DNA of 64,000 nucleotides from Coriolopsis trogii (Eukaryota; Basidiomycota; Agaricomycetes; Polyporales; Polyporaceae), in contig JAHYIO010000003.1 of the NCBI GenBank assembly GCA_020543525.1, positions 3,100,001 to 3,164,000 of the forward strand, given 5' to 3'. Positions 35,584 to 48,173 of the stretch are shown here, one piece after another (positions within the stretch are counted from its first letter, which is position 1; every line of letters starts with the position of its first letter). The position numbers and the translations under genes were made by a program. The notes beneath the pieces were generated by a model that ran no database searches, was not told the DNA's origin, and saw only the letters and a list, made by a program, of their open reading frames with translations.

Positions 35584-36897
35584 TGGTACGACTATCGTTG
35601 CGTTGTGCGTGAGGAAATGCTGAAGAGCTGCTTTACATTGTAGACTTGGGAAACGTTGTCATGCGTCTTGGTTCGTCGGGCGTTCTGGTGTATGACCGTG
35701 TATCATAAATCAAACATCGGTCCTCGTACCATATGACATGTTACGCTTGGATGCATGCATCAATCAACCTGTTTCACGTCGTCATATAAAGGCTCACAAG
35801 CATCTGTTTGCAAACCGTGGCGAGTGTTCTGCGCACGAGAGTGTCATGTTCGTAGCGCCACGACATTACTCCAATGTAAGGTTCAGTGCTCATGTGATCA
35901 GCGCGCGTGAGGACCAAATGGGACGTACACCGATGACACCGACGGTACAAGAGCCGCCTATCTTCACGGTCCTGATAGGAGCCATTTCCGACATTAACCT
36001 AGTATGTGAGTTTTAAAACAGTATGAGTAGTAGACGTGGTAGGGACGGTCTAAGGGTATACCATCATGTTGGTGCGAGCCATACTAAATACCATTCTGTA
36101 GCGCTGACTGTTGCCGCACTCATGCCTCACCATCTGCCGTGAGTGAATGCTCGATTGCCAATCACCAGACATAGAGCAGTTGTATCTGCAGCGACTGTTG
36201 GCCCAACCCGATCGGTGTATATCTCGTAGCATTTCCACGTCCCGGAAGCTGTGACACTCCAAGGATGCGCAGTTTGGCCATTCGTCCGTCCCAATCGGAG
36301 GTAGGCCCGCTGTGCCAACGAGCTGTATACAAGCCGCCGAGAATGCGGTGGAGGACAGGAGGACGCATGCGAGTCATAAAGCGCGCGTCACCAAGCGGGA
36401 CAGTCACACATAGTCCCCTCACGTCACAACTAAGTAGAGCGCCCTCCTACATTCTACCCTGTCCAATTCACAATTCATTCTTTTCGACGCGCTCAAGCTG
36501 AGGACCTTCTGCGCGACGCGCAGGACGATGGGTGCCAATGCTGAGTTTCATAGTACTAGAGTCTACCGATGGGATTCCCTGGACACGAGATCTGGAGACG
36601 GTAAGCGCAGTAATCTGAGCTAGTCTTGCCATATTCATTACACACTTTGCTGACGTTTGTAATCTCGTAGGTGTTCAAACGTTCACTCGTTTAACACTAG
36701 TGAATCACTACTCACTGTCTGAACGGAATGTGGCCTTCACTGTTGTGATCTCGGTGCGTCGAATGAACTTAGGCTCGTGTTCGGGCTTTGCCGGTTAGTA
36801 CTATTTATGCTCAAGTGCAACGATTTGGACGACGCTAGTACTCAACGGTGTACCACCACATACCTCATCCTCCGATCGCCACCTACCTTCCGCGCCT
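35584..36897. other. Gene-poor intergenic region
   Basis: 1.3 kb downstream of the cerato-platanin gene; its 3' UTR plus the promoter of the GNAT-like gene. No other gene, repeat or RNA was identified. Confidence 0.4.
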
Positions 36898-37963
36898 ATG
36901 TCACTCTCTGCAACCTCTTCGTCAACCTTGTCTAGTTATGTGGCAAGCCGAATTCTAGTCGTCCCTGGCACGGAGGTCACCGACGAGCAGCTCAAGTTAT
37001 GTGCTGTGCTATTCACAGAAAACTACGGCGTCTGGGGGCAGCATGCTCCCGCACCTCTGAAAGCCGGTGAGTGTCTCGCCACATCTATAACTTATAGTCA
37101 CATTAATGATTTCGGTCACGATAGGTACTCGCGTCAGAATGACACCCGCCAAGTTGCGACAGATGCTACTAAGCAAGCCAGAAGACTCTGCCCTCGTGAT
37201 GTCATTTGCCCAAGACAGGTTGGTTGGACATGCGTTTGTCTCGAAATGGCGGCACAGCACGGACGGTGAGCGCAATTCTCGAGCTCCAAGATTCCCTTGC
37301 CTCGCTGATCGATATGGATGTACTGCAGTCGTTGTATGGGTTACGCAACTCGTTGTGGACGCCAAATCTCGTAGACGATATATCGCTACGTTCCAATTGC
37401 AGGCTCTGAAGTACCATCCCTGGTTCCACGAGGTAACCATGGTTGGCGTGGCGTCTTCTCACCCTGCAGCATGTCACGCTGTCTGCAAGCTCTCCCGTAT
37501 GTCGCGTGCCCACGTGTATACATGTGTCAAGCTCACGCCCCTGTCTGGACAGATATCACCCCGAGCAATCTTGACCTGTATTTCATTGCGAGAAACGCAC
37601 CCGCCGTCATCTCAAGCACGCACGTTGAATACCTGAAATCTGCACCTCTCCGAGGATCGTTGTTCCAGGACGACGTTACTGACGGGTCTATCTCTTCAAT
37701 CGACACCGCATTCTTCGTCGACCATACCGAGCCCAACCGAATCTTGGCTCAATACGTTGCAGACAACAAATGGGCGCTGGGGGAGCTCGTAGAAGGACAT
37801 GAGTTTGTGGTGCTCGTTCCCATTGCTGGAACTCAGTGAGTGTCCGTATAGGAATCGACGTGAACTGATACGATTGTCTTTCTGCGGTATCCTTTGGAAT
37901 TGCTCGGCATGTACCAGGCTTGGGGCTCATCCTGTGTCGTCAACTCACCGTATGATATCTTGA
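36898..37963 (+). CDS. GNAT-like acetyltransferase-domain protein
   Basis: Exons 36898-37066, 37125-37265, 37329-37496 and 37553 onward join in phase 1. The first part is ATSSSTLSSYVASRILVVPG. It is followed by ALVMSFAQDRLVGHAFVSKW (a strand-turn-strand as in GNAT folds), VVVWVTQLVVDAKSRRRYIA (the motif A strand and a Q/R-x-x-x-R/A-like acyl-CoA loop) and VTMVGVASSHPAACHAV. The C-terminal half reads NLDLYFIARNAPAVISSTHV, FFVDHTEPN and LGELVEGHEFVVLVP. These blocks recall a fungal GNAT-like family known from annotations only; the substrate is unknown. The stop may be at 37839 (254 residues). A perfect GTGAGT donor just before it gives instead a short last exon ending at 37963. The acyl-CoA loop is weak, so catalysis is not certain. 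Confidence 0.65.
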
Positions 37964-38192
37964 TTCGTGCCACCCCTGACCGCGTTGCAGGAACGCAAGT
38001 CATGGATGCGATTGCGCCATATAGTATTACTAACTAGTTCACACGCGAATGTGGACGATATATCTGGTGATTCTGCTAGCCTCAGTCTTGGCTTCACGTT
38101 CAGGTCCGACTCGGAGCAAGCAGATCGCACAGCCATATTTCATTTCGAGAGTGACTGTACCCACAAACTCGACGTTGGGTCAAAGTGGTATG

Positions 38193-38205
38193 TATCATAT
38201 ATATA
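38193..38205 (+). promoter_or_regulatory. TATA-rich element upstream of the glyoxalase-like gene
   Basis: A TATATATAT run lies about 50 bp before the ATG at 38252. It is a plausible TATA box, but its spacing leaves little room for a 5' UTR. Confidence 0.35.
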
Positions 38206-38251
38206 TCTCGGTACCGCGACGACTCACCTCTCGCAATCATCCCTAGTGATC

Positions 38252-39223
38252 ATGGCCCCGTCGACGAGAATCATTGACCATATCCCTCATCTAACGCCTC
38301 CCGGAACGTTGCAAGAGAGCGCAGATGCATTCAGGAAGCTCGGCTTCACGTGAGCATCTGTTGACTCACTTTCACCCTCGTGGGCTAATCGCTGCGTCCG
38401 CCAATACTAGTGTAGTCCCCGGAGGCACCCACACAGGAGGAGAGACGGCGAACGCCCTGGTGGTCTTCTCGGACGGGACATACCTTGAGCTCATACACTT
38501 CGTCAATCCTCCGCCTTCGGATACCACCCATCCTTGGGGCAAGAAGAAACCAGGATGGATCGACTATGCCTTTCTCGGGACCGGAAGCACTGCAGCCACA
38601 GACTCTATCGCTCAGGCGATCAATGCGCGCGCGGAAAAGGAGGGCACTGACGTGCGCTATGAGGAGACGCCTGGCGGGCGGAAGCGCGAAGATGGCAAGG
38701 TGTTGCAGTGGCTCATCAGTGGGACTGCTGGAAATGTCGAGAGGGGCAAATTGCCGTTTTTCTGTGGGGACGTGACCCCTCGAGATTGGCGAGTAAGCCG
38801 TGTCGTGTATCATCTCCAACCGTCAGCCGGGATATTAACGAAGTCTTGGTCGACTAGGTGCCTCTGGACCCGCCTTCGAATATCCAACATGCCAATTCCA
38901 CTGTGGGGATCGCCTATGTCAAGTTGCTCGTGCTGCCTGAGGATTTCGATAAGTCCGTGAAGGAGCTCACGACGGTACTTGGAGTGCAACCGAAGACATC
39001 TTCAGCAAGTCACGTTGTGTGGGATCTTGATGAGCAGCCTGCGCATGTTGGCGTGCATGAGACAGCGCCCCAGCTTGTCTTGGGTAGTCCTGGAGATGAT
39101 GGGGAGAGAAGATACGTGGAAGAGCACGGAGCTGGGATTTATGAGGTCGGCTTCGTAGTTGAGGATTCCGAGAGGGCAGGCAGCGCTCATACGCCGTATG
39201 GACGGCTTACGTGGAAGGCATGA
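38252..39223 (+). CDS. Glyoxalase-like domain protein (Glyoxalase_3 type)
   Basis: Three exons (38252-38349, 38411-38792, 38858-39223) give 281 residues. The start STRIIDHIPHLTPPGTLQES and the following FRKLGFTVVPGGTHTGGETA match the VOC-fold opening of this family: first metal-binding His in DHI, then the PGGTH turn. Next come NALVVFSDGTYLELIHFVN (Glu of the second metal site) and a long insert with the GWIDYAFLG strand. A second VOC module starts GIAYVKLLVLPEDFDKSVKE. Such proteins are vicinal-oxygen-chelate superfamily members; the substrate of this group is not known to me, and glyoxalase I activity should not be assumed. The gene ends with GRLTWKA. Introns have canonical borders. Confidence 0.85.
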
Positions 39224-40555
39224 ATGTTGTATAGATGGGTATAGTGAAACTGGTTGGTCGCATCGCGAGCAATATGTTTGGCCATAATATCTGGAAGGAC
39301 GACCTCTGCGCATCTGGCGAGGAGTTACCTGAACGCAACGCCACTTGCTGCTTGCTATGGTGAAACACTGGGCCGCGATTGCTCTCGTCAGCCATGCGAC
39401 TTGGTCTCCAATTTCCAGCTCACCGCTATGGCTCTTGGGGAGATACTAGCCTGCAACGTGCCGATTCTCTTCATGCAGGTGCAAGGACACGCTTATGCAC
39501 GATTGTGGCATGTTCGGGTTTCGAACATGGCGCGTCTGGGACATAGGCGGTCGGTGTTTGCCGAACTCTCTTGGAAGCGGGACGTCCGTACCAGGTCCGT
39601 CGGCCTTCCCTCAGCTTTTCATCATAGTGGACCAACAGAATTGCTCTCCCATATGGTGATCACCAAGGAGTGCAAACAACTCTTTGATCGACAAGTCGTA
39701 CAACCACCTCGGTTGGGCCTATATTCACCATGTCTGCATCGCCGACCGCTGACGACATTCCAGTGTGATACACACCATCAGGCATTACGAAGTTCCGAAG
39801 TCATTTTCTGGGCTGTGGGAGCCTTCGACTCAGAGCCACTGAAGATGCGCAGCGCAGCGTCATAACCGCCTCGGCGGCCGAACTTGCAATCTACTCCTCT
39901 GCGAGAAAACTCTATGGAGAAATTGGTCACGGACTACGTGGGTGAGCGTTGCCTCTGGCGCATCCATACTCATGATCTTTGGCGAGCAGAGTGCGCAGTC
40001 CATTCGTTGACGAACGAACGGTCTGTGGAATTCTGTTGAGCCATGGCACGTATGCCTTCAGCGCGTCCGCGCTCCGTCACGATGACATCGGTGGTATTTT
40101 TTTCCTATCAGCCTGGAATATTTCTGTGTACCGCCCCTCGCCTCCAGCTTGAGATCGCTAGGAAAAAGAGGCATTTCTGCTAGACGTGCGAACAGATTTT
40201 GACGCACGTATGGTTTCACGTGACTTACGTTAAACAGTAGGCAGGGCTGCATCGCCGACTGAGGGCTTTTGGCCGTTCGCTGCTATACCTGCACTGTCGA
40301 CATGCTTGGTCCAATCATGCCACCCATGTGCCAGAAATCTTACGGCGACCTTCCGATAAGAACATGCAGCCGCGCAGCAGCAAGTCCCAACATGTCCGAC
40401 GTGCCAGTGCTCCCTGTCCAGAGGTTCCAGACGACGCAAGCGATGCTTTACGACAGATGCCCCCCGTATCTTCCCCATAAAGGTTCTCCTCAGCGGCGAA
40501 TCCTTAACGCATTCCCCCCGCTATCTCCTCCTCACTCCTCGAATCGTGTCCCCTC
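39224..40555. other. Intergenic region with one long unsupported frame
   Basis: 1.3 kb between two genes on the same strand. A 203-codon plus-strand frame (39254-39865) has no recognisable domain and low-complexity composition, so I do not call it a gene. The last 200 bp are pyrimidine-rich and should be the promoter and 5' UTR of the ATPase gene. Confidence 0.4.
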
Positions 40556-43500
40556 ATGTCCAGCCCCAGAGTCACCGGACAGCATGCCGACGACGAGGGA
40601 ATTGCCGTTGCCGCTCGCGCAGTCGCCTTTCCTGATAGGCAGGATGTCTCTGAAAAGGGACCACACGGCGCACGTCCCAAAGGCGTCGAGATGAAGCGGG
40701 AGATGAACAAAGAGGACAGAGAGCTCGCGGACGCAGGCTACGAACATCTCCATCAGCAAAAGTCGCATCCTACGAAGAACGACGGGGAGAAGTTGGACGA
40801 CGTCGACATCCACGAACATAGACTCTCGTTCGGGAACCTGCAGATCGAGCTCGATACCTCTTTCGATGCCAAGGATCCCAGCGTCTCCTTCGGTCTCTCC
40901 AGCCACGAGGCTAAGGCGCGACTATCCCGCAACGGACCCAACGTACTGACGCCTCCCAAAAAGAAATCAGCGTTGCAGAAGGTATGAGATGGAACACCTT
41001 CTTGAACGCTCCTAACTGTTTGAACAGTACTACGACTGTCTCATGACGATGTTTAACATTCTGCTTATCGTTGCCGGCATTCTGGAGTACATTCTCCTCG
41101 GCGTGAACTTCAAGGTACACCGTTCTCGTTTCCACTGTTATCTCGGTCGACTGACTTCGGTTCTCAAGGACAACTTTGCTAACACCTATCTCGGCGGAAT
41201 TTTGATCGGTGTCGCCTTCCTGAACGCATTCATAGAGTTCTACCAGCTGCAGAAGTCCGAGGCCATACTCGCATCGTTTCTTGCTATGATCCCTCCTTCC
41301 AGTCGGGTAGTCCGTGACGGAGCTCTGATCACTGTGCCGGCAGCGGATTTGGTCAAGGGTGATATCGTCCTCGTAGTGAGTTCTGCCACGCTCGCTTTGG
41401 CTATTACACCATCCTCAAAGCGCATATATAGCGCTCCGGAGATAAGACTCCCGCAGATCTGGTCGTGTTCGCGGCCACCGACCTCAAGGTTGACAACAGC
41501 AGTCTCACCGGAGAGTCGGAGCCGCAGGAGCGTTTCGCACGTCCCGATGGCGCTCAACATCGTCCGGTAGAGGCAGAGAACCTCGTGAGTACGCATGTCT
41601 CCTTGAACTGTTCCTCCAGCATTCATATTATCTCAGCTTTTCAACTCTACCCTTGTGGTCAATGGCGAGGGCTGGGGAGGTTAGTGGCATATTTCGTGGA
41701 GAGAAGTCGAGCTTGTACTGACAGACCGCCCAGTTGTCGTTCGAACGGGCGACCATACATTGATTGGTTCGTACTATCTTGGGGCCTATCATGCACCAGC
41801 ATGCCTATTCATCGTGTCTCGTAGGACAAATCGCGGCATTGACGGGCACAGAGTCTGGGAAGAAAAGTCCCCTCGCGACTGAAATGTGCGCATATAATCC
41901 GCCATCGCGATCCACTACATATCTCTTGACGTCTTCGCAGCGGTCGGTTCGTCATGATGGTGTCGGCCATCGCTATTGTATTTGCCATCGTATTCTTCGT
42001 TGTTGGGATCACGACTGCATACAAGGGCAAAGGGGAGCAAACCGTCACGTTCGCAGTCTCGATCCTCGTGGCTTTCGTTCCAGAAGGTCTACCATCGGTT
42101 GTCACACTTCTGTGAGTCATCGTCGGGTGTGTGTCATACTTCGAGTGTTTCTAACGCATACATATTGTTCAGGCTTTCTATCGCTGCAAAGCGTATGGCG
42201 GCTCAGAATGTCCTCGTCAAAGATTTGCAGGGGGTCGAGACGCTTGGTGAGTCTTACCATATTCTGCACAGCGACACATACTGACACAATTCTAGGATCC
42301 GTGAGTTGAATATCAGGGCTGTCAAGAGTACTCACACTCACATTTCCTTGGAAGCTCACGCTTTTGGCCACTGACAAGACTGGGACTCTGACCAGAAACC
42401 AGATGACCGTCACAAACCTCTGGAGCGGCCTCCGCATGTTCACGGCATTTCAGTCCAACAACGACTCTGACACCACTGAAGCGTTTGCTATCGATGCGCC
42501 GGGAATGCGCGAGATGGTCGACATCGCCGCTCTGAACTCGCACGTTAAATTCGACAGGACCGACATACCCTTCGAGCAGCGCAAGATTTTGGGTGACGCG
42601 ACAGAAACCGGCCTCATCCGGTTTGCAGCGAAGCATATCTCCGACTATGATGCGTACCAGAAGCACCACCCGAAAGTGTTCGAGATTCCGTTCAACTCGT
42701 CGAACAAGTGGGCCTTAGTCATTGTAAGACTTTCTCTGCTCCATGCTCCTTGACCTTGAATTCACGATCTATACAGCTCGAGAAGCCTCATGAGAACGGC
42801 ATCCTCACAGCATACATCAAGGGCGCTCCAGAACGTGTACTGGCCAAATGCTCGACCTACTTGCAGGACGGCAAGGCAGTCCCCATCACGCCTGACTTTC
42901 AGAACGCATACAACGAGGCTTACGATGTAATATGCCCGTCTCCCGATCATTCACGATGCTGACGATTGTCTGCAGTACATGGCCTCTCGTGGTCACCGCG
43001 TGATTGCGTGTGCTCAGAAACTCCTTCCCGGAGAGGTATTCAACGCGACATACGAGTTCTCGAAGAACGAGGCACAGTACCCGAGTACCGACTACTCTTT
43101 CTGCGGTTTGATCTCGCTCGAGGACCCACCCAAGCACGGCGTTCGCGAAGCTATCGGTACCCTGCGTCTCGCTGGCATCAAGGTCATGATGATCACAGGC
43201 GACCACCCCAAGACCGCCGAGGCGATTGCACGGAAAATCAACCTCATTCTCGGCGATACCAAGGAGAGCCTGAGCAAGAAGACTGGTCGACCGGTCGAGG
43301 AGATATATGAGGACGAGGTCGATGCCGTCGTGATACACGGTGACGACATCGACAGCTTGCAAGGCTGGCAATGGGATCAGAGTGAGTTCGTCGCGTATCG
43401 AACTTGGATCGCTCCGTTAACTGCGGCGGTAGTCTTTGCAAAGAACGAGATCGTGTTCGCGCGTACTTCGCCTCAGCACAAGCTTGAAATCGGTGACTAT

Positions 43501-45433
43501 TTCCCATCAGTCAACCTATGCCTCTTCCTGAGTTGGCATGCACAGTCAAACACGCCCAGGCTCTCGGTCATATCGTTGGAGTGTGAGTTTGAAGCTCTCA
43601 CTCTCGTTGCTCAGATCCTGACTGGTGGATGTACAGTACTGGAGACGGTGTCAACGATTCGCCTGCTCTGAAGAAGGTCCAAAGTTTCGCGTCTTCTTGA
43701 ATGCGTCGATTGAACAGACACCCATAGGCTGACCTTGGCATCGCCATGAACATCTCCGGATCCGACGTTTCCAAAGAGGCTGCCAACATGATACTTCTGG
43801 ATGACAACTTTGCGTCTACCGTCAGTAAGTGATTGACGTTCCTCGCTCCGCGCGTGCGAACGCTTACCTCTTCGCGCAGAGGGTGTAGCTGAGGGCCGGC
43901 AGATATTCGTCAACCTGAAACGTTCGATCCAGTGAGTGCATAGTTGCTCGCAAGCAGTTTTTGTTCTTATTCTTCCGTCAGGTACACCATTTCGCACAGT
44001 ACTCCTGAGGTTATTCCTCAGTTACTATGTGAGTTATCTCACAATTCGGTTGCGACGCCCGTGCTGAGTAGAAGCGATTAGATGTGGTGGTTCCTCTTCC
44101 GCTGCCGCTGTCCGCCATCCTCATCTTGGTCATAGGTACGCGACACCGTACATAGATCCCGCCTTCCACGCTAACGTTCGCGGACCCACAGACCTTGGAT
44201 TCGAGCTGTTCGTTGCAGTAAGTCCTCGGATCTTCTCGTCGTTCTGCCGGTACTCACAATCGCCATCGTAGCTCTCGTTTGCCTGGGATAAGCCAGAAAC
44301 GGAGGACGGACTGATGCGCATGCTCCCCCGCAAGCCCGGTAGGTTCATTCCAACTTGACATGCTCAACCTGATCCTCACGTGTCTTATAGTTAACGAACG
44401 CTCCATAACGACACTGAAGAGACGCGCCTTGCGCCGCACGAAGACCCTCTGCCGGGATCCTGAGACTCAGGAGATCATACCTCCAAGCAAGCTCTCACAA
44501 GTACTGACGAAGCTTAAAGCGCCGTTCACAAGACAGTTCTGGGAGGAAGCCTTGGAACGCACCGATGGCGAGACCTTGGTTGACGCGAGGCTGCTCAGTT
44601 ATGCCTATCTGGAAGCTGGCATGATTGAGTTCGCTGGAGCGTATGTTTCTTGACCTGCTGCTTAGCAAACTTCCTCGCTCACTTCGGTGCCTGGCTCCAC
44701 AGATTGACTGCTTACTTCGTCGTCTTCCTCAAGAACGGCTTTACTCCAGGAGATCTCCGTAGAGCACAATCCGCCCTAACGGCTTCTCCGTCCATCAGTA
44801 CGCATGCTTTCGCCTCTGTGGCCATTCGTGGTTCTTACCTTGTAATGTCAGCGTACTTCGCGAAGGACTCTCCTGATTTTGTCAACAGTCGCGGGCAAGT
44901 CATCAGCGCCTCCAAGCAAGTCGATGCCTTCGCGCAAGCGCAATCCATAGGTAAGCTCACATTTGGTCGCCCAACTTCGTCAAAGTGATCAACATAATGG
45001 CGCGTGCAGTCTATCTGTCCATATTCATCGTGCAATGCTTCAACGTGTTCGCAGTCAAGGCCAAGTTCCGCTTCCCCTTTGGAAAGTCCATCGTCGGCAA
45101 CTACTACAACTTTGCCGGCATCCTCGCGGGTGGATGCCTCGGCATGTTCGTCATCTACACGCCGCCGTTACACGTCGTCTTCGGGGGCTCGTACCATCTG
45201 TCACCGCTGTACTGGCTCATACCTGTCTCTTTCGGCGTGCTGCTCCTAGTTTGGGCTAGTATACGGGTGTTGCTGCTGAGGAAGAGCATTGAGCAGTCAC
45301 GCGTCAAGGACATCAAGGGCCTCGCGATGTGTATGTACTCCCATTGTGTCACTCTTCAACTCGTCGGCTGACTTTCTGTGCTACCCGTGTAGTCCCGACG
45401 ATGAGGACAATGAGCATGCGCTCCAAACACTGA
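40556..45433 (+). CDS. P2C-type P-type cation ATPase (animal Na,K/H,K-ATPase-like alpha subunit)
   Basis: Twenty-seven exons give 1156 residues. Key motifs: TGES loop ([12 protein letters not shown], about 265), PEGLP in membrane helix 4 ([17 protein letters not shown], about 383), phosphorylation site DKTGTLT ([15 protein letters not shown], Asp about 427) and nucleotide-binding KGAPERVL. The hinge motifs are [11 protein letters not shown] and [20 protein letters not shown] (about 760). The last helices are [20 protein letters not shown] and [15 protein letters not shown], as in the P2C group. The usual ICSDKTG is LLATDKTG. The N-terminus (about 90 residues) is charged and probably cytosolic. 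Animal relatives exchange Na or H for K; ion specificity here is inferred only from subclass. Exon 10 is a 5-nt micro-exon (42296-42300). A 54-nt segment, 44798-44851, is treated as an intron but is also open. The 3' end converges on the WD40 gene. Confidence 0.92.
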
Positions 45434-45683
45434 CGAACGTCATGTTCGGCTGTGGATTCAACTAGTCCAGATAACGAAGGTCATGGGTAATAACGAACTA
45501 GACTCGGTGGCTTCATCTATGACGCGCCCAGGGGAACACTCGGCTTACGTTGGTAGATGGACAGCTATGTACATAATCCGAGAGCATGTATATCTGAATG
45601 GTTGGCACATGATTACACACACAGAAGTACGCGGATGGGAATGCATTATGGTGCGTCCTCGGAGAATGGACATTGAAATCTGG
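45434..45683. terminator. 3' region shared by convergent genes
   Basis: 250 bp between the ATPase stop and the WD40 gene stop. Polyadenylation sites of both genes are expected here, but no discrete signal is assigned. Confidence 0.3.
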
Positions 45684-47796
45684 TCAGTACCTCCCACGAC
45701 GCCCGCCGCCGCCACCATACCCACCACCGCCGCCTCCATGACCTCCGCCGCGTCCCCATCTCCTACCACGGCCACCCCTGTTCTCATAGCCCTCACCACC
45801 TTCATTCGTGCCGCCATGTCCAAACATGTCCTCCTGTGAAGGCAATGGACCATTCTGCCTGCCCGCGACGCCGCCCATCGACCCAGCGCTGTCGAAACCG
45901 CCGATGCCAGGGATGAAGTCCTCCGTGGCGTCCATGGCGGCAGACTGATACGCGCCGCCCCCATACGACGCAGACTGCGGTGCGTCTTCGTCCTTGCCCG
46001 CTCCGTTACCTCCTCCCCAGCCCCATCCGCCACCAGCGCCGCCCATGCCGAACCCGGGAATCATCGCCTCCTCGTCCTCGTCTTGGCCAGAGGTGTCCGT
46101 GACCTCCGGCGGCTTCTCGCCCCCACCCGAAAAGACGGAGGAGGCGTCCCCGGGGCGCTCGCGGCACCAGAAGCGCGTGGTGTGGTCGTTGGACGCGCTG
46201 ACAAGGATGTGGCCGAGCGGGTGGAAGGTGAGGGCCCAAACGTTGGAGTCGTGCGCTTGTGAGAGTGTCGCGCGGGGTCCTGGCTGGTGGGACGCGGACT
46301 GTGTGACTGGCGGTTCGGAAGAGGAGGAGAGGTCCCAGTGGAGGATGGCTCCTTCGGACCCGCCTGAGACGAGCAGAGGGTGGAATGGATGCCAGGTGAC
46401 GGCTAGAACGGGAGCGGATGATGTTAGCTAGCTGTCCGTTACATGAGAACGAGGGCAATTGTTACATACAGCAGACTTCTTTCTTATGCCCTTTGAGCAA
46501 GCGGAGCTCTTTCATTGCGCGGATGTCGAATACACGCACGGTCTGATCTCTCGATGCGCTTGCAACAAGATCACCGTTCGGCGACCATGCGAGAGCTTGC
46601 ACGGTGTTCTTGTGATAGTGCCTAGAAGCGCGTCGTAAGGACGGACGATTGGAAGGAGGGGTATAGAGTACGTACAGCGTCGACAGGACCGTTCCCGTTC
46701 GGGGATCCCAGAACTTGATCATGTTATCCTTGCTTCCAGATACCAGAAGACCTTTTGTGGGATGCCATTCTACACACTTGACATCCCAACCGTGACCTAG
46801 TGCGATATTGAGCTGTTGGATGTATCAAACGACCGCATATAGTGACCGACCTGTGAGCGTCCGCTCCGCTCGTTGTTCCTCGAATGACCACAGCCTGATG
46901 GTGGAGTCATCGCTGGCAGTAGCAAACCTATTGTCGTCAGGGCTGAAGCTTAGCCCACGGATGGCCTCACGGTGACCAGTCCATTGGGTGAGGTTGTTCA
47001 TATTTGGCTGGAAGTACTTGATAACACCGCTCTGATCTGCCGAGGCCAAGAACGCGCCAGAGTGCGTGAACTGCATGGTCCTCACCGCTGAATCGTGGGC
47101 TTGCAAAATAGTCTCGAAGTTGAACGTCAGGCCGTTCCATAGTGTGAACTCTCCGCTTGTTGAGCCCGTCAGTATTCGCCGTGATTCTGGTGTCCACTAC
47201 GAGCACTTCAGTGACTGCAGAGCGAACTTGAGCAACATTCATAAGAAGACTGACCACTACGCAATTCACGGGACATCTGATTTTGTTAGTCGACGTATGC
47301 ACGAACTTTGTGCACAAGGACGTCGAAGGGTTGTCTGGGTACGCCTTTGGTGGCAGGAGCTGCACACGAGATATATTGAGTCTGTGTACTCCGTACATTC
47401 CCAAGATTCCACCCCTACATCAATGATATACGGCGGCGCAGGCCTCAAATGCGGCACGTACGTCGAGTTTGGCCGCATCCTACGCAGCTGTCCGGCACGC
47501 GCGACGGTGAGTACGCTTGGGCACACACGCATACACAAGCTCAAGAGAAAACTCACCAGGTTCCACCTTCCCATCGCCCCGCCATAGTCGACCGTTCTCC
47601 TTGGGCGGACTTTCTTCACGGGCTTGCCGTCCGCCAGCTGTCTGGCCATGTCCATCTCCAAAGCCTTCGGATCCTCCGCCGGAGGAGGGTTGGGAATCTC
47701 GAGATTGCGCTTCGGTGTCCATTCCAATTTCGCCGTAGTTGACGGAGGTAACGACCGGGTAGGGAGTAAGACAGGTAAGGCGGTCGCCGCAGCCAT
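45684..47796 (-). CDS. WD40 polyadenylation factor Pfs2/WDR33
   Basis: Seven exons (47796-47557, 47487-47419, 47359-47255, 47196-46851, 46796-46676, 46621-46470, 46402-45684) give 583 residues. The N-terminal block [18 protein letters not shown], then [20 protein letters not shown], is the conserved WDR33/Pfs2 lead-in. Seven WD repeats follow, with [54 protein letters not shown] and [20 protein letters not shown] among them. The C-terminal 110 residues are Gly-rich with RGG-type repeats ending GGRRGRY, an RNA-binding-like tail. WDR33 recognises the poly(A) signal in the cleavage and polyadenylation complex; nuclear function is inferred by homology. All junctions are canonical. Divergent from the Ariadne gene over 377 bp. 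Confidence 0.92.
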
Positions 47797-48173
47797 TCTG
47801 GCGGAGGGCTTATGGTGGCAGATGCTCAGTTCGCGTCAAAGTGGAAGCAAGCGTCGCTAATGCCCCCCTGGGATCCAAGACTGGCGATAGCAACAGACAC
47901 AATGTTAGGATAGCGATGGAGGAAGGAAGCGAAGCCCGAGGACAAGGCAGAATGAAGATGAAATCCGGGAGGCCGCCCTTGTATGGGTGTTGACTGCCAT
48001 CTTATTACTTGACTTACTTACCCCTTGTATTCAGGCAAGGAAGCGCTTACTGGTAGTAAACAAGACCTGTTGATCCGTTGGCTTCGGCAATCACCCTGGG
48101 AAAGGCTCAATGACTTGCTAGTACGCGGCGGGCCCGCCACTTCACGCCTCTTGACCACAACCACCACACGCCC
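47797..48173. promoter_or_regulatory. Divergent promoter region, WD40 and Ariadne genes
   Basis: 377 bp between two divergent start codons. No TATA box seen; no other feature supported. Confidence 0.35.

Noticed and set aside
39254..39865. 203-codon plus-strand frame
   Set aside because: No domain, no homologous blocks, and no start context or intron pattern like real neighbours.
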